Source of the DNA: Chloroflexota bacterium
Lineage (GTDB): Bacteria > Chloroflexota > Dormibacteria > CF-121
Direction: 5' to 3'
NCBI GenBank assembly: GCA_005889285.1
Contig: VBFF01000046.1
Span: forward strand, 1 to 12,243
DNA length: 12,243 bases
Each line of letters starts with the position of its first letter. Position 1 is the stretch's first letter. Shown here one piece after another: positions 1 through 7,287 of the stretch. A program made the translations under genes and the position numbers. The notes beneath the pieces were generated by a model, which saw only the letters and a list, made by a program, of their open reading frames with translations, made no database searches and was not told the DNA's origin.

Positions 1-3
1 GTT

Positions 4-516
4 TTAGGCCAGTTCCTTCTGGAAAACGTTGCCGTAGCCGTGCAGCCAGAGGACACCTTCCTGGTGGCTCGCGCTGAAGCGATCGACGAAGAATCCCGTC
101 GAGCCTAGGAGCATGTTGCTCACACCCTTTACCCGGTTGAAGGTGTAATCAAGATTTCCCGTCGCCGCCAGAAACTGATGCTCGCGAACGAGCACCGCGC
201 TTCCAGGCATCAGGTGGAGGGGAAAGAGATGGCCCGCGCCGTCACGCGAGAAGGCGATCTCACCCGGACCCTGGGCCTCGGTGAGAAAGATCGGCATGCC
301 GGCGACCATCCGCTTGAAGGCGCCTTTCATGGCGCGAATGCCGACATTCAGGGCTGGATCTTTCCAGAGCACGACGTGGTGCTCGAAGTACACCGGCACG
401 GTCCCGTCGAGCCAGGTATGGAGCACGGGCACCAACTCACCGTCGATGCGGTACCTGATGCCAGGCGCCTGCGCATCCTCGAGCTTCGTGGGAAGGAGCT
501 GCGGCGGTTTTTGCAT
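4..516 (-). CDS. AIM24-family protein, apparently short at the C-terminus
   Basis: This resembles the AIM24 / TIGR00266 family (Pfam AIM24), a beta-rich fold of poorly known function. Family-like features are an N-terminal strand region RYRIDGELVPVL, a central segment GPGEIAFSRDGAGHLFPL, HQFLAATGNLDY, and GYGNVFQKEL near the end. I chose the ATG at 516 (170 aa). An in-frame TTG at 549 would add 11 residues, but it lies in the T-run of a likely rpmB terminator. No Shine-Dalgarno is evident at either start. Family members usually run past 200 residues, with another repeat-like segment after the position where this ORF stops at TAA (4-6), so it may be a truncated or frameshifted copy. It lies about 60 bp downstream of rpmB on the same strand. 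Family call fairly confident; function unknown. Confidence 0.7.
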   Translation of the reverse strand: MQKPPQLLPTKLEDAQAPGIRYRIDGELVPVLHTWLDGTVPVYFEHHVVLWKDPALNVGIRAMKGAFKRMVAGMPIFLTEAQGPGEIAFSRDGAGHLFPLHLMPGSAVLVREHQFLAATGNLDYTFNRVKGVSNMLLGSTGFFVDRFSASHQEGVLWLHGYGNVFQKELA

Positions 517-547
517 GCTGGCAATCACTGCAACTCGACCGTGCGCC

Positions 548-565
548 AAAACCGGCGACTGCCGG
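548..565 (-). terminator. Weak Rho-independent terminator-like hairpin after rpmB
   Basis: Read on the minus strand, CCGGC - AGTC - GCCGG forms a 5-bp all-GC stem with a tetraloop and is followed directly by TTTT (551-548). It starts about 15 nt after the rpmB stop codon. The stem and U-tract are short, so termination may be partial, which would let some transcription reach the AIM24-like gene. Confidence 0.4.
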
Positions 566-579
566 CGATGCGCTGCGGA

Positions 580-765
580 CTAGGCCGACTTGGCCTGGGT
601 GCGAAGACAGCGGGTGCAGACGAGGGCGGTCTGGGTTCGACCCTCGATCGTCACCCGGGCTTTGTGCAAATTAGGCATGAAGCGGCGCTTCGTGTGCACC
701 TTCGAGTGACTCACGTTGTGCCCGTATTGGGGCCCCTTTCCGCAGATTGCGCAGCGTTGTGCCAT
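580..765 (-). CDS. rpmB: 50S ribosomal protein L28
   Basis: Large-subunit ribosomal protein L28, 61 aa, which is the normal length. The N-terminus is [21 protein letters not shown] and continues into the conserved [10 protein letters not shown] block. Two CxxC pairs (C5/C8 and C50/C53) mark the zinc-binding (C+) form. The start is the ATG at 763-765; the frame stays open upstream, but those 24 residues are not L28-like. GGGGAGG lies about 18 nt upstream, too far for a standard Shine-Dalgarno, and a weaker GAAGAA is nearer. It is divergent from yloU, and rpmB next to yloU/fakA is a widely conserved arrangement. Confidence 0.96.
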   Translation of the reverse strand: MAQRCAICGKGPQYGHNVSHSKVHTKRRFMPNLHKARVTIEGRTQTALVCTRCLRTQAKSA

Positions 766-840
766 GGTGTTGGTTTCTTCGGCGCCTCCCCGAACATCGC
801 GTATGATTGAGGCGAAATCAGCGTCACATAGTAGCACACG
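766..840. promoter_or_regulatory. Divergent promoter region between rpmB and yloU
   Basis: This 75-bp spacer must drive both directions. For yloU, TATGAT at 802-807 (5/6 match to a -10) lies 33 nt before the ATG, and a poorer CATAGT lies at 827-832. For rpmB, the minus strand carries TGCTACTAT (836-828), which fits an extended -10 (TGn plus TACTAT) and predicts a leader of about 55 nt. I see no good -35 for either. The assignment rests on -10 matches only. Confidence 0.4.
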
Positions 841-1257
841 ATGGACTCAAAGACGAAGGCCAACCCGTCACGCACCGGGAAGCCGCCGAGGACGCTGATC
901 CAGGCCAGAGACCTCGGGCGGATCGAGGTGTCGCGCCATGTGGTCGCCACCATCGCCGGGCATGCGGCGGCCGGCTGCTACGGCGTCGTCGCCATGGCTG
1001 CTCGTGGCTTGCGCGACGGTTTGGCGGAGCGCCTGCATCGCGACAAACTGCATCGCGGCGTGGAGGTCGAAGTACGCGAGGATGGGATGGCCGTCTCGCT
1101 CTACGTCATCGTCGAGTACGGCACACGGGTCTCGGAGGTCGCGAACAACCTCTCGAATGCGGTCCGCTATTCGGTCGAGCGTACCCTCGGTCTCCCGGTC
1201 GTGGAAGTCAACGTCAACGTCCAGGGGATCCACGTCAGCGGGAGTGGCGGCGGCTGA
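841..1257 (+). CDS. Asp23/YloU family envelope-stress protein
   Basis: Asp23/Gls24 (YloU) family, 138 aa. The domain covers roughly residues 20-133: it opens with [20 protein letters not shown], has the GCYGVV turn, then [21 protein letters not shown], and ends with the [17 protein letters not shown] strand typical of the family. Members are small cytosolic or membrane-associated proteins linked to cell-envelope stress; the biochemical role is unclear. The ATG at 841 gives a basic, low-complexity N-terminal tail before the domain. The stop lies 28 bp before the fakA ATG. The pairing yloU-fakA (yloU-yloV) is strongly conserved, supporting co-transcription. Confidence 0.9.
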   Translation: MDSKTKANPSRTGKPPRTLIQARDLGRIEVSRHVVATIAGHAAAGCYGVVAMAARGLRDGLAERLHRDKLHRGVEVEVREDGMAVSLYVIVEYGTRVSEVANNLSNAVRYSVERTLGLPVVEVNVNVQGIHVSGSGGG

Positions 1258-1285
1258 AATCCCGAGCCTGACCGGCGCCGCGGCC

Positions 1286-2893
1286 ATGCCCATCACCGAA
1301 TGCGACGGACGTCTGTTCAGGGAGGCCCTGCTCGGCTCGCTGGCCTGGCTGACGGTCAACCGCGACGAGGTCGATTCCCTGAACGTCTTTCCGGTTCCGG
1401 ATGGCGATACCGGCACCAACATGCTCCTCACCTTGCAGTCAGCGGTCGAAGACATCCGCGATGTCGACGATGCCGACCTTTCGCGCACCGCTCGGCGGGC
1501 GTCGCATGGCGCGCTCATGGGGGCGCGGGGAAACTCGGGGGTCATTCTCTCCCAGATCTTGCGCGGCTTCTGCGTCGGCATCGGCAGCAAACCGGCGGTG
1601 GACGCGCGCGGGCTGGCCAACGCGTTTCGCGAGGGAGCGGACGTGGCCTACCGGGCCGTGATCAAGCCGACCGAGGGCACCATGCTGACCGTGGCCCGCG
1701 AGGCCGCTGCCGGCGCGGAAGCGGAGGCGGCGAAAACCACCAACCTGACCGACGTCGTTCGCGCCGCCTGCACCGCTGCCGCCGCGGCGGTGGAGCGGAC
1801 ACCGGACCAGCTACCCATCCTCAAGCAGGCGGGCGTGGTCGATGCCGGGGGATTCGGGCTCCAGTTGATCCTGGAAGGATTCCTCAAGCGCATGAGCGGC
1901 GAAGCCCTGCAGAGCTTCGAGCGCCCCGCGACCCAGCGCGCGCGGCCGAAAGCGGTGGAGGCGCCGGCCGCGGGGTGGGGATATTGCACCGAGTTCATCA
2001 TCAACGGCGATGGGCTCGCCGTGGATGACGTGCGAGCCGAAATCCAGCGTCACGGCGAATCCGCGCTGGTCGTCGGTGACGAATCGGCGATCAAGGTCCA
2101 CGTCCACACCCAGGAGCCGGCGGTCGTGATCAGCTACGCGAGCGGGGTCGGCCGGCTCAGCCGGCTCAAAGTCGACGACATGTCGTCGCAGCACCACCGG
2201 CTTCAGGGTGACAGCATTCGCCGGCCGGCCAGCACCAAGCACCTCGCACTCGTCGCCGTGGCGAGCGGCGACGGCTTCCGCCGCATCCTCGAGAGCCTCG
2301 GCGTCGACTCCGTCGTGGGCGGCGGCCCGACCGTCAATCCCTCAACCGAGGACATCCTGGCCGCGGTGGAATCGGTTCCCTCGGATGACGTCCTGCTGTT
2401 GCCCAACAACGGCAATGTCGTCATGACCGCGCAACAGGTGGCGGAGCTGAGCCGCAAGCGCGTCCGGGTGGTGCCCTCTCGCAGCCTGCCGCAAGGGATC
2501 GCGGCGCTTTTCGCCTTCGACTTCAGCGCCGACCTGGAGGCCAACGCCAGCGCGATGTCGCACGCGCTGAGCCAGGTCCAGACGATCGAGGTGACCCGTG
2601 CGGTGCGGGCGACCGAGGTGGACGGCCTGAAAATCGCCGAAAACGATGTGATCGGCTTGCTCAACGATCGCATCGTGGTCGCCGGTGAAGCGCCGGACAA
2701 GGTCGTGAAGGATGTCCTCACGCGCATCGACGCCGCGAAGGTAGGGACCGTGACGATCTACGCCGGCGTCGACGCGCCGGAAGCCGAGCGGGAGGCACTG
2801 GTCACCTCCGTGGCCAAACAGTTCCCCAGGGCGTCGGTTGAGCTTCAATCGGGCGAGCAGGCACTCTATCCCTATATCGTGGCCGTCGAGTGA
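1286..2893 (+). CDS. fakA: Fatty acid kinase catalytic subunit FakA (DAK2/YloV family)
   Basis: FakA uses ATP to phosphorylate the carboxylate of a fatty acid held by FakB, giving acyl-phosphate for phospholipid synthesis. At 535 aa it matches the family. The N-terminal DhaL/DAK2 kinase domain (about 1-200) has SLNVFPVPDGDTGTNM, with the metal-binding aspartates D39 and D41, then GARGNSGVILSQ (79-90), KPTEGTML (127-134) and DAGGFGLQ (186-193). The middle domain carries GYCTEF (C234) and HVHT (H272, H274), residues that fit the zinc site described for the family. The C-terminal DAK1-like domain has LPNNGNV and the IYAGVD end region. The ATG at 1286 aligns with the usual N-terminus; an earlier in-frame GTG (1244) would overlap yloU. 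No Shine-Dalgarno is evident. The stop overlaps the next gene as GTGA. A FakB candidate lies 1.3 kb downstream. Confidence 0.93.
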   Translation: MPITECDGRLFREALLGSLAWLTVNRDEVDSLNVFPVPDGDTGTNMLLTLQSAVEDIRDVDDADLSRTARRASHGALMGARGNSGVILSQILRGFCVGIGSKPAVDARGLANAFREGADVAYRAVIKPTEGTMLTVAREAAAGAEAEAAKTTNLTDVVRAACTAAAAAVERTPDQLPILKQAGVVDAGGFGLQLILEGFLKRMSGEALQSFERPATQRARPKAVEAPAAGWGYCTEFIINGDGLAVDDVRAEIQRHGESALVVGDESAIKVHVHTQEPAVVISYASGVGRLSRLKVDDMSSQHHRLQGDSIRRPASTKHLALVAVASGDGFRRILESLGVDSVVGGGPTVNPSTEDILAAVESVPSDDVLLLPNNGNVVMTAQQVAELSRKRVRVVPSRSLPQGIAALFAFDFSADLEANASAMSHALSQVQTIEVTRAVRATEVDGLKIAENDVIGLLNDRIVVAGEAPDKVVKDVLTRIDAAKVGTVTIYAGVDAPEAEREALVTSVAKQFPRASVELQSGEQALYPYIVAVE

Positions 2894-3705
2894 AGCTACA
2901 CGTTCCGGGCGCGACGCTGTATTACGAGGTTCGCGGATCGGGTCCCGTGCTGCTGATGATGCCGGGCGGGCCGGCCGACGCGGGGGCATTCCGGAATATC
3001 GCGCCACCGCTGGCATCGCACTACACCGTGGTGACCTATGACCCGCGCGGCCTCTCGCACAGCACGCTCGACGGCCCCCTCCAGGACGAACGGATTGTGG
3101 AGATCTTCGCCGACGACGTTCACCGGCTCCTGTCGGAGACCGCCAAGGAACCGGCCGACGTCTTCGCTAGCAGCGGCGGCGCCGTCATCGGGCTCGAGCT
3201 GGCTGCTCGACATCCAGAACAGGTTCGCACCCTCGTGTCACACGAACCGCCCGCGCCGGCCCTCCTGGCTGATCCGGCGCGCGAGCGGGCGGCGATGGCA
3301 GAGATCGTTCACACATTCCGCACCGCCGGGATCGGGCCGGCGATGCAGAAATTCATGGCGCAAACCCGCATCCGCGGCGGCCCGCCACCGCCGCCGCCTG
3401 GCGAGCCCACGCCGGAAATGCGCGAGGCGATGGCGCAGTTTCAGCGGAACATGGAGTTCTGGCTCGGGCGCTACTTCCTCGCCATCGCCGCCTACGAGCC
3501 CGACTTTAACGCCTTGAAGGCCGGCTCGTCGCGGATCGTCCCGGCGGTTGGCGACGCCTCGCGGGGAGAGCTGGCACACGAGGGCGGGTTGCGACTGGCC
3601 GCGCGGCTCGGAACCGAAGCCGTCGTCTTCCCGGGCGCGCACGGGGGCTTCGAGAGCCATGCCCCGGAATTCGCGGTCAAGCTGCGCGAGGTCCTCCAGG
3701 GCTAG
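2890..3705 (+). CDS. Alpha/beta hydrolase of unknown substrate
   Basis: Alpha/beta-hydrolase fold protein, 271 aa. Visible elements in order: strand and oxyanion region PVLLMMPGGPADAGAF (19-34), the TYDPRGLS turn (49-56), a nucleophile elbow ASSGG with S95 as likely nucleophile, the cap region with a polyproline run (GGPPPPPPGEP), a likely acid in PAVGDAS, and a late GAHGGFESHAPEFA block supplying the catalytic His. The elbow is A-x-S-x-G rather than G-x-S-x-G. The start is a GTG at 2890 overlapping the fakA stop by 4 nt, implying translational coupling. The substrate cannot be read from sequence; ester hydrolysis or dehalogenase/peroxidase-like chemistry are possible. Location beside fakA makes a lipid-related role conceivable but unproven. 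Its TAG is shared in a CTAG with the convergent gene. Confidence 0.85.
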   Translation: MKLHVPGATLYYEVRGSGPVLLMMPGGPADAGAFRNIAPPLASHYTVVTYDPRGLSHSTLDGPLQDERIVEIFADDVHRLLSETAKEPADVFASSGGAVIGLELAARHPEQVRTLVSHEPPAPALLADPARERAAMAEIVHTFRTAGIGPAMQKFMAQTRIRGGPPPPPPGEPTPEMREAMAQFQRNMEFWLGRYFLAIAAYEPDFNALKAGSSRIVPAVGDASRGELAHEGGLRLAARLGTEAVVFPGAHGGFESHAPEFAVKLREVLQG

Positions 3706-4097
3706 ACCAGCAGCTGGACGACGTTCGCCACCACAGCGGCGGCGCTGAGCCAGCCGGCGACGAGGTACGCCTGCCAGACCCGTGGCGTGCGCCGGTGCAT
3801 CAGCATCAGGACGGCAAGCAGAACGGCTAGGGCGGTTCCTTTGATCGCGTAGGCAACGAGCTCGCCTCGGGTGGCCATGATGGGAGCCATGAGGCGGTTG
3901 AGCTCCTCATGCTGGAGGGCGAGCCCCAGGTGGGTGGTAAGGGAGTCGAGCGCCTGGAAGCCGATCAGCCCACCGAGGATGAGGGCCTGACTCAGCTGGG
4001 CGCTGAGTGATGGACGGGCTGGCATCGCGACGGAGGCGACCGGGGTGAAGGCGGCGCGCAGGCGTGAGCTGAGCGCGATTTGTCCTGGGAGCGACAT
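3702..4097 (-). CDS. Small membrane protein, DUF5658-like
   Basis: Small integral membrane protein, 131 aa from the ATG at 4097. After a basic, Ala/Ser/Pro-rich N-terminal stretch there are three hydrophobic segments: one from ALILGGLIGFQALDSL, one around AIKGTALAVLLAVLMLM, and a last one around AYLVAGWLSAAAVVANVVQ. The DSLTTHLGLAL...ELNRLMAPIM pattern between the first two resembles DUF5658-type proteins, in which a D-x-x-T-T motif precedes an E-x-N-x-x-M. Other starts are possible: TTG at 4133 (12 residues longer) or ATG at 4025 (24 shorter). No Shine-Dalgarno is seen. It is convergent with the hydrolase and divergent from degV, so it is its own transcription unit. Family match tentative, function unknown. 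Confidence 0.65.
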   Translation of the reverse strand: MSLPGQIALSSRLRAAFTPVASVAMPARPSLSAQLSQALILGGLIGFQALDSLTTHLGLALQHEELNRLMAPIMATRGELVAYAIKGTALAVLLAVLMLMHRRTPRVWQAYLVAGWLSAAAVVANVVQLLV

Positions 4098-4183
4098 CGC
4101 AGCTATAGATTTACCAAGCTTTGCTGCGCACAACCTAACGAAACGGGCCCGTTGCCTGGCCGTGATCGGCGCGAACTGCTGGC

Positions 4184-4189
4184 TATACT
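4184..4189 (+). promoter_or_regulatory. -10 element of degV/fakB, probably near-leaderless
   Basis: TATACT (5/6 match) ends 3 nt before the GTG at 4193 and 6 nt before the second GTG at 4196. A normal start site 6-8 nt past the -10 would put +1 on or next to the GTG at 4196, giving a leaderless mRNA. No Shine-Dalgarno and no clear -35 are visible. The element sits in the divergent spacer with the DUF5658-like gene. Confidence 0.5.
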
Positions 4190-4192
4190 CCA

Positions 4193-5026
4193 GTGGTGGT
4201 CCGGATCGTCACGGATTCCACCGCGGACCTGACCAAAGAGCAACAGCAGGCCGCCGGCATCACCGTTGTGCCGCTCAACGTCCATTTCGGCGACCAGGTC
4301 TTCCGTGACCACGTCGACCTGACCACGGACGAATTCTTTCGCCGCCTCAAAGCCTCGGCCCAGCTGCCCCGCACCTCGCAGCCGGCCGTGGGCGTCTTCG
4401 AAGAGGCCTATCGCACTCTCCGCCAGAACGGCGACGACATCGTGTCGGTTCATCTCTCCAGCAAAGTCTCGGGGACCCACAACTCAGCCCTGATGGCGGC
4501 CAAAGCCGTCGATGAGAAGGCAATCGACGTCGTCGATTCCCTCACCACCTCGATGGCGCTCGGCTTCATGGCGCTCGAGGCGGCGAAACTGGCGCGGGCC
4601 GGAAAGGACCGTGCCACCATCACGGAGCGCCTGCGCGCGCTCGTGCCCAAGGCGCGCGTCATTTGCGTCGTCGACACCTTGACCTACCTCGAGCGTGGTG
4701 GCCGGATCGGGCATGCTCGTGCCCTGCTCGGATCACTGCTCAACGTCAAGCCGATCCTCCAGCTCAAAGACGGCGAGGTCGTTCCCCTCGGACGGGCGCG
4801 TGGGCGGCCGCAGGCGTTGAGCCGGCTCGTGGAGCTGCTCGAGCGGGACGGCCACGTCAGCCAGCTGGCCATCATGCATGGCGCCGCGCCGGCGGACGCG
4901 GAGCAGCTCCGCGAACGGGTTGCCGCGAGCTATCCGGGCCTGGACATCCTGCTAACCGAGATCGGTGCCGTCCTGGGGACGCACACCGGTCCCGGCGTGA
5001 TCGGCTTCACCTACCTGGTCGCGTGA
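4193..5026 (+). CDS. fakB: DegV family fatty-acid-binding protein (FakB)
   Basis: DegV/FakB family, 277 aa. FakB proteins bind a fatty acid in a deep pocket and present it to FakA. Family marks: N-terminal RIVTDSTADL, PLNVHFGD, TSQPAVGVF (T61), LSSKVSGTHNSA (S93), DTLTYLERGGRIG (R171), LLNVKPIL, and the C-terminal THTGPGVIGF (H264). T61, S93, the Arg and the late His are at or near the positions that hold the fatty-acid carboxylate in characterised FakB proteins. The start is GTG at 4193 or the adjacent GTG at 4196; the TATACT spacing slightly favours 4196. The stop overlaps recG as GTGA. The fakA gene 1.3 kb upstream supports the FakB role, though acyl-chain preference cannot be inferred. 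Confidence 0.9.
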   Translation: MVVRIVTDSTADLTKEQQQAAGITVVPLNVHFGDQVFRDHVDLTTDEFFRRLKASAQLPRTSQPAVGVFEEAYRTLRQNGDDIVSVHLSSKVSGTHNSALMAAKAVDEKAIDVVDSLTTSMALGFMALEAAKLARAGKDRATITERLRALVPKARVICVVDTLTYLERGGRIGHARALLGSLLNVKPILQLKDGEVVPLGRARGRPQALSRLVELLERDGHVSQLAIMHGAAPADAEQLRERVAASYPGLDILLTEIGAVLGTHTGPGVIGFTYLVA

Positions 5027-7098
5027 GCCCACCGCGGCTTCGCGTGGTGCGGGGCCCGTCCCTGGACGACCCCGTCGCGGTCCTTGCCGGTGTCAGCGAT
5101 AAGACCGAGGCCAAGCTGGCACGCCTCGGCATCGTGTCCATCCGTGACCTCCTCTTGTTCTTCCCGCGTCGCTACGAAGATTTTTCGAGCATCACACCGA
5201 TCGCCTTCGTGCGTCCGGGGGTCAAGACAACGGTTCGCGGCCGGATCTACGACATTGGTGCCCGCCAAACCAAGTACAAGCGGATGGGACTGACGGAAGC
5301 GGTCCTCGGCGACGATTCCGGGACAACGTTGCGAGTCGTGTGGTTCAACCAACCATGGCTGGCCAAGAGCTTGCAGAAAGGCGATGAGATCTTTGTGGCC
5401 GGTGAAGCCGACCTCAACGGCGGGCTGGTGATGAAGAACCCCGATCACGAAAAGGTGTCGCTTCGCCCCCAACACGCGGCGCGGTTGGTCCCGATTTACC
5501 CGGAGACCGAGGGGCTGACCTCGAAATGGCTGCGCGCGAAGATCCAATCGCTTCTCCAATACGCCGACGAGCTCGAAGAGTTCCTCCCATCGGAACTGCT
5601 GGCACGGCGTGGCTTTTTGTCTCGCGCGGCGGCCGTGCGGCAGGTGCATTTTCCAGACTCGCCGCAGTCGCTCGAGCGCGCCCGGGAGCGGCTCGCCTTC
5701 GAGGAGATGTTCGTCTTGCAGCTGGCCGCGCAACTCGCCAAGCGGGTACGGAAGGCGCTGACCGCGCAGTCGGTTCCCTTCGATGAGCCGACCGCACGCG
5801 GCTTCGTCAAAGCCCTGCCCTTCCAGCTCACCAACGCGCAGCGGGTCGCCGCCTGGCAGATCCTGCAGGATATCGCCCGCCCCCAGCCGATGAATCGGCT
5901 GCTCGAGGGCGATGTCGGATCGGGGAAAACCGTGGTTGCGGCGATGACCATGCATCACGTCGCGCGGGCCGGCTTCCAGTCCGTGCTGCTGGCCCCCACC
6001 GAGATTCTGGCGCGCCAGCATGCCGATGTCATCCAATCGCTGCTTGGACCGTTCCAGATCGATGTCGGGCTGCTGGTGGGGAGCACGCCGGCCGCGGCAC
6101 GAAAACCGATGCTCGCGTCGCTGGCCAAGGGAGACCTCCCGGTGCTGATCGGGACGCATGCGCTCATCGAGGAGGGCGTCCAGTTCAAGAACCTGGCGCT
6201 GACCGTCGTCGACGAGCAGCACCGTTTCGGTGTCGGTCAGCGCCTGGCGGTCCGGCAGAAGGCGGAGCGCACCCCGCACTTTCTGTCGATGACCGCCACG
6301 CCGATTCCGCGCACCCTCGGGCTAACCCTCTTCGGTGATCTCGACATCTCGATCCTTGGCGAGATGCCGCCCGGGCGCCAACCGGTCAAAACTCGGATGG
6401 TGCCGCCCGAGAAGCGGGCCGATGCCTACAATTTCATCCGCAAGCAGGTCAACGCCGGCCGCCAGGTGTTCGTGATCTGCCCGCTGATCCAGGAGTCGGA
6501 CAAGCTGGGTGTCCGGTCGGCCACCCAGGAGCTCGAGAAGTTGCAGCGTGACGTCTTTCCCGAGCTGGTGTCCCGCATCGCATTACTCCACGGGCGTTTG
6601 AAATCGGCCGAAAAGGAAGCGGTCATGGCCGGATTCCAACGGGGCGATGTGGCGATCCTCGTCTCCACCTCGGTGGTCGAAGTCGGCATCGACATTCCCA
6701 ACGCCACGGTGATGATGATCGAGGGCGCCGATCGCTTCGGCCTGGCGCAGCTGCATCAATTCCGCGGCCGCGTCGGAAGGGGAATGGAGGAGTCCTGGTG
6801 CTTCCTCTTCACCGATGCCGAGGATCCCCAGTCCCTCAAGCGCCTGCAGGCCGTCGTCACCAACCGAAGTGGCTTCGACCTCGCGGAGATCGACCTCGAG
6901 CTACGCGGCTGGGGTGACCTGGCGGGTTACCGTCAGCATGGCAAGGACTTCAAGATGGCGAGCCTGCTGGACGCGGTGTTGATCAGCGACGCCCAGAGCG
7001 AGGCCGTCCGCCTCTTGGACCGCGACCTGGCCTTGGACGGCGAGCCGGCGCTCCGCCGCCAGCTTGCGGCGTATCGTCAGGTGTTCGCTCTGGACTGA
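5023..7098 (+). CDS. recG: ATP-dependent DNA helicase RecG
   Basis: RecG remodels stalled replication forks and branch-migrates Holliday junctions. From the GTG at 5023 the protein is 691 aa, almost the same as E. coli RecG. The N-terminal wedge/OB part includes LLLFFPRRYED and LRVVWFNQPWL. Helicase motifs: Walker A EGDVGSGKT (295-303), DEQHRFG (397-403, the RecG form of DExH), motif III SMTATPIPRTL (from 422), and motif VI QFRGRVGRG (from 579). The end has the conserved LRGWGDLAGYRQHG region. The frame stays open for 120 codons upstream inside degV, but that part is not RecG-like; the GTGA overlap with the degV stop marks the start and implies coupling. No defect seen. Confidence 0.97.
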   Translation: MSPPRLRVVRGPSLDDPVAVLAGVSDKTEAKLARLGIVSIRDLLLFFPRRYEDFSSITPIAFVRPGVKTTVRGRIYDIGARQTKYKRMGLTEAVLGDDSGTTLRVVWFNQPWLAKSLQKGDEIFVAGEADLNGGLVMKNPDHEKVSLRPQHAARLVPIYPETEGLTSKWLRAKIQSLLQYADELEEFLPSELLARRGFLSRAAAVRQVHFPDSPQSLERARERLAFEEMFVLQLAAQLAKRVRKALTAQSVPFDEPTARGFVKALPFQLTNAQRVAAWQILQDIARPQPMNRLLEGDVGSGKTVVAAMTMHHVARAGFQSVLLAPTEILARQHADVIQSLLGPFQIDVGLLVGSTPAAARKPMLASLAKGDLPVLIGTHALIEEGVQFKNLALTVVDEQHRFGVGQRLAVRQKAERTPHFLSMTATPIPRTLGLTLFGDLDISILGEMPPGRQPVKTRMVPPEKRADAYNFIRKQVNAGRQVFVICPLIQESDKLGVRSATQELEKLQRDVFPELVSRIALLHGRLKSAEKEAVMAGFQRGDVAILVSTSVVEVGIDIPNATVMMIEGADRFGLAQLHQFRGRVGRGMEESWCFLFTDAEDPQSLKRLQAVVTNRSGFDLAEIDLELRGWGDLAGYRQHGKDFKMASLLDAVLISDAQSEAVRLLDRDLALDGEPALRRQLAAYRQVFALD

Positions 7099-7228
7099 TC
7101 TTCGGTGGTGGTGCGCTGGGCGACCTCCGCCCCAGCAACATCGTCAGGATGCGACCGACCGTCATCCCGGCGGCGAGCGGAAGCCCTACAACCAGGACAA
7201 TGCCGAGGAGGGCGTCGACGACGACTAT
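6983..7228 (-). CDS. Possible small membrane protein ORF antisense to the recG end
   Basis: In the recG-rsmD gap the minus strand encodes a convincing transmembrane stretch: VVVDALLGIVLVVGLPLAAG, then MTVGRILTMLLGRR and a Pro/Arg-rich tail running about 116 nt into the antisense of recG. Codons in the hydrophobic part mostly end in G or C, as in real genes here. A strong AAAGGAG (7242-7236) sits 7 nt before ATA at 7228-7226, where a start would be expected; there is no ATG, GTG or TTG in frame before the hydrophobic stretch. The first ATG is at 7165 and would give 60 aa lacking most of the helix. It may be a real small gene with an unusual start, a decayed gene, or chance. No homolog recognised. 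Confidence 0.25.
   Translation of the reverse strand: MVVVDALLGIVLVVGLPLAAGMTVGRILTMLLGRRSPSAPPPKISPERTPDDTPQAGGGAPARRPRPGRGPRGGRPRSGRR
7115..7136 (+). other. Stem-loop downstream of recG
   Basis: GCTGGGCG (7115-7122) pairs with CGCCCCAGC (7128-7136), allowing one bulged C, around a 5-nt loop. It lies 17 nt past the recG stop. There is no T-run after it, so it is not a standard intrinsic terminator; it could act as a 3' RNA stabiliser or a weak pause. The rest of the 7099-7287 gap shows no plus-strand gene. Confidence 0.35.
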
Positions 7229-7287
7229 GTCGCGGCTCCTTTGGAACGGCCAGCCGCCGCGCCGGCATGGCCTGCTTTACTCATGAG

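Noticed and set aside
580..837. L28 starting upstream at 837 (85 aa)
   Set aside because: The extra 24 residues are not L28-like and cover the divergent promoter; the standard MAQRCAICG start is at 765.
868..1620. 250-codon minus-strand frame across yloU and fakA
   Set aside because: Shadow of two clearly conserved plus-strand genes; the translation shows no domain.
3364..3420. Proline/glycine-rich run in the hydrolase as a possible repeat expansion or CRISPR-like element
   Set aside because: Just a short polyproline loop coded by CCG/CCA codons; no repeated units with spacers anywhere in the window.
4663..5022. Extension of RecG back into degV
   Set aside because: The frame is open but the translation is Arg/Pro-rich shadow of degV; the GTGA overlap at 5023 gives a normal-length RecG.
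5011..6279. 422-codon open frame on the minus strand inside recG
   Set aside because: It is antisense to strongly conserved RecG helicase motifs, has a low-complexity Arg/Gly/Asp-rich translation and no family resemblance; long open antisense frames are expected in GC-rich genes.
7105..7287. N-terminal extension of RsmD by 61 residues
   Set aside because: The extension is Arg/Ser-rich with no RsmD similarity; the family signature begins right after the ATG at 7288.
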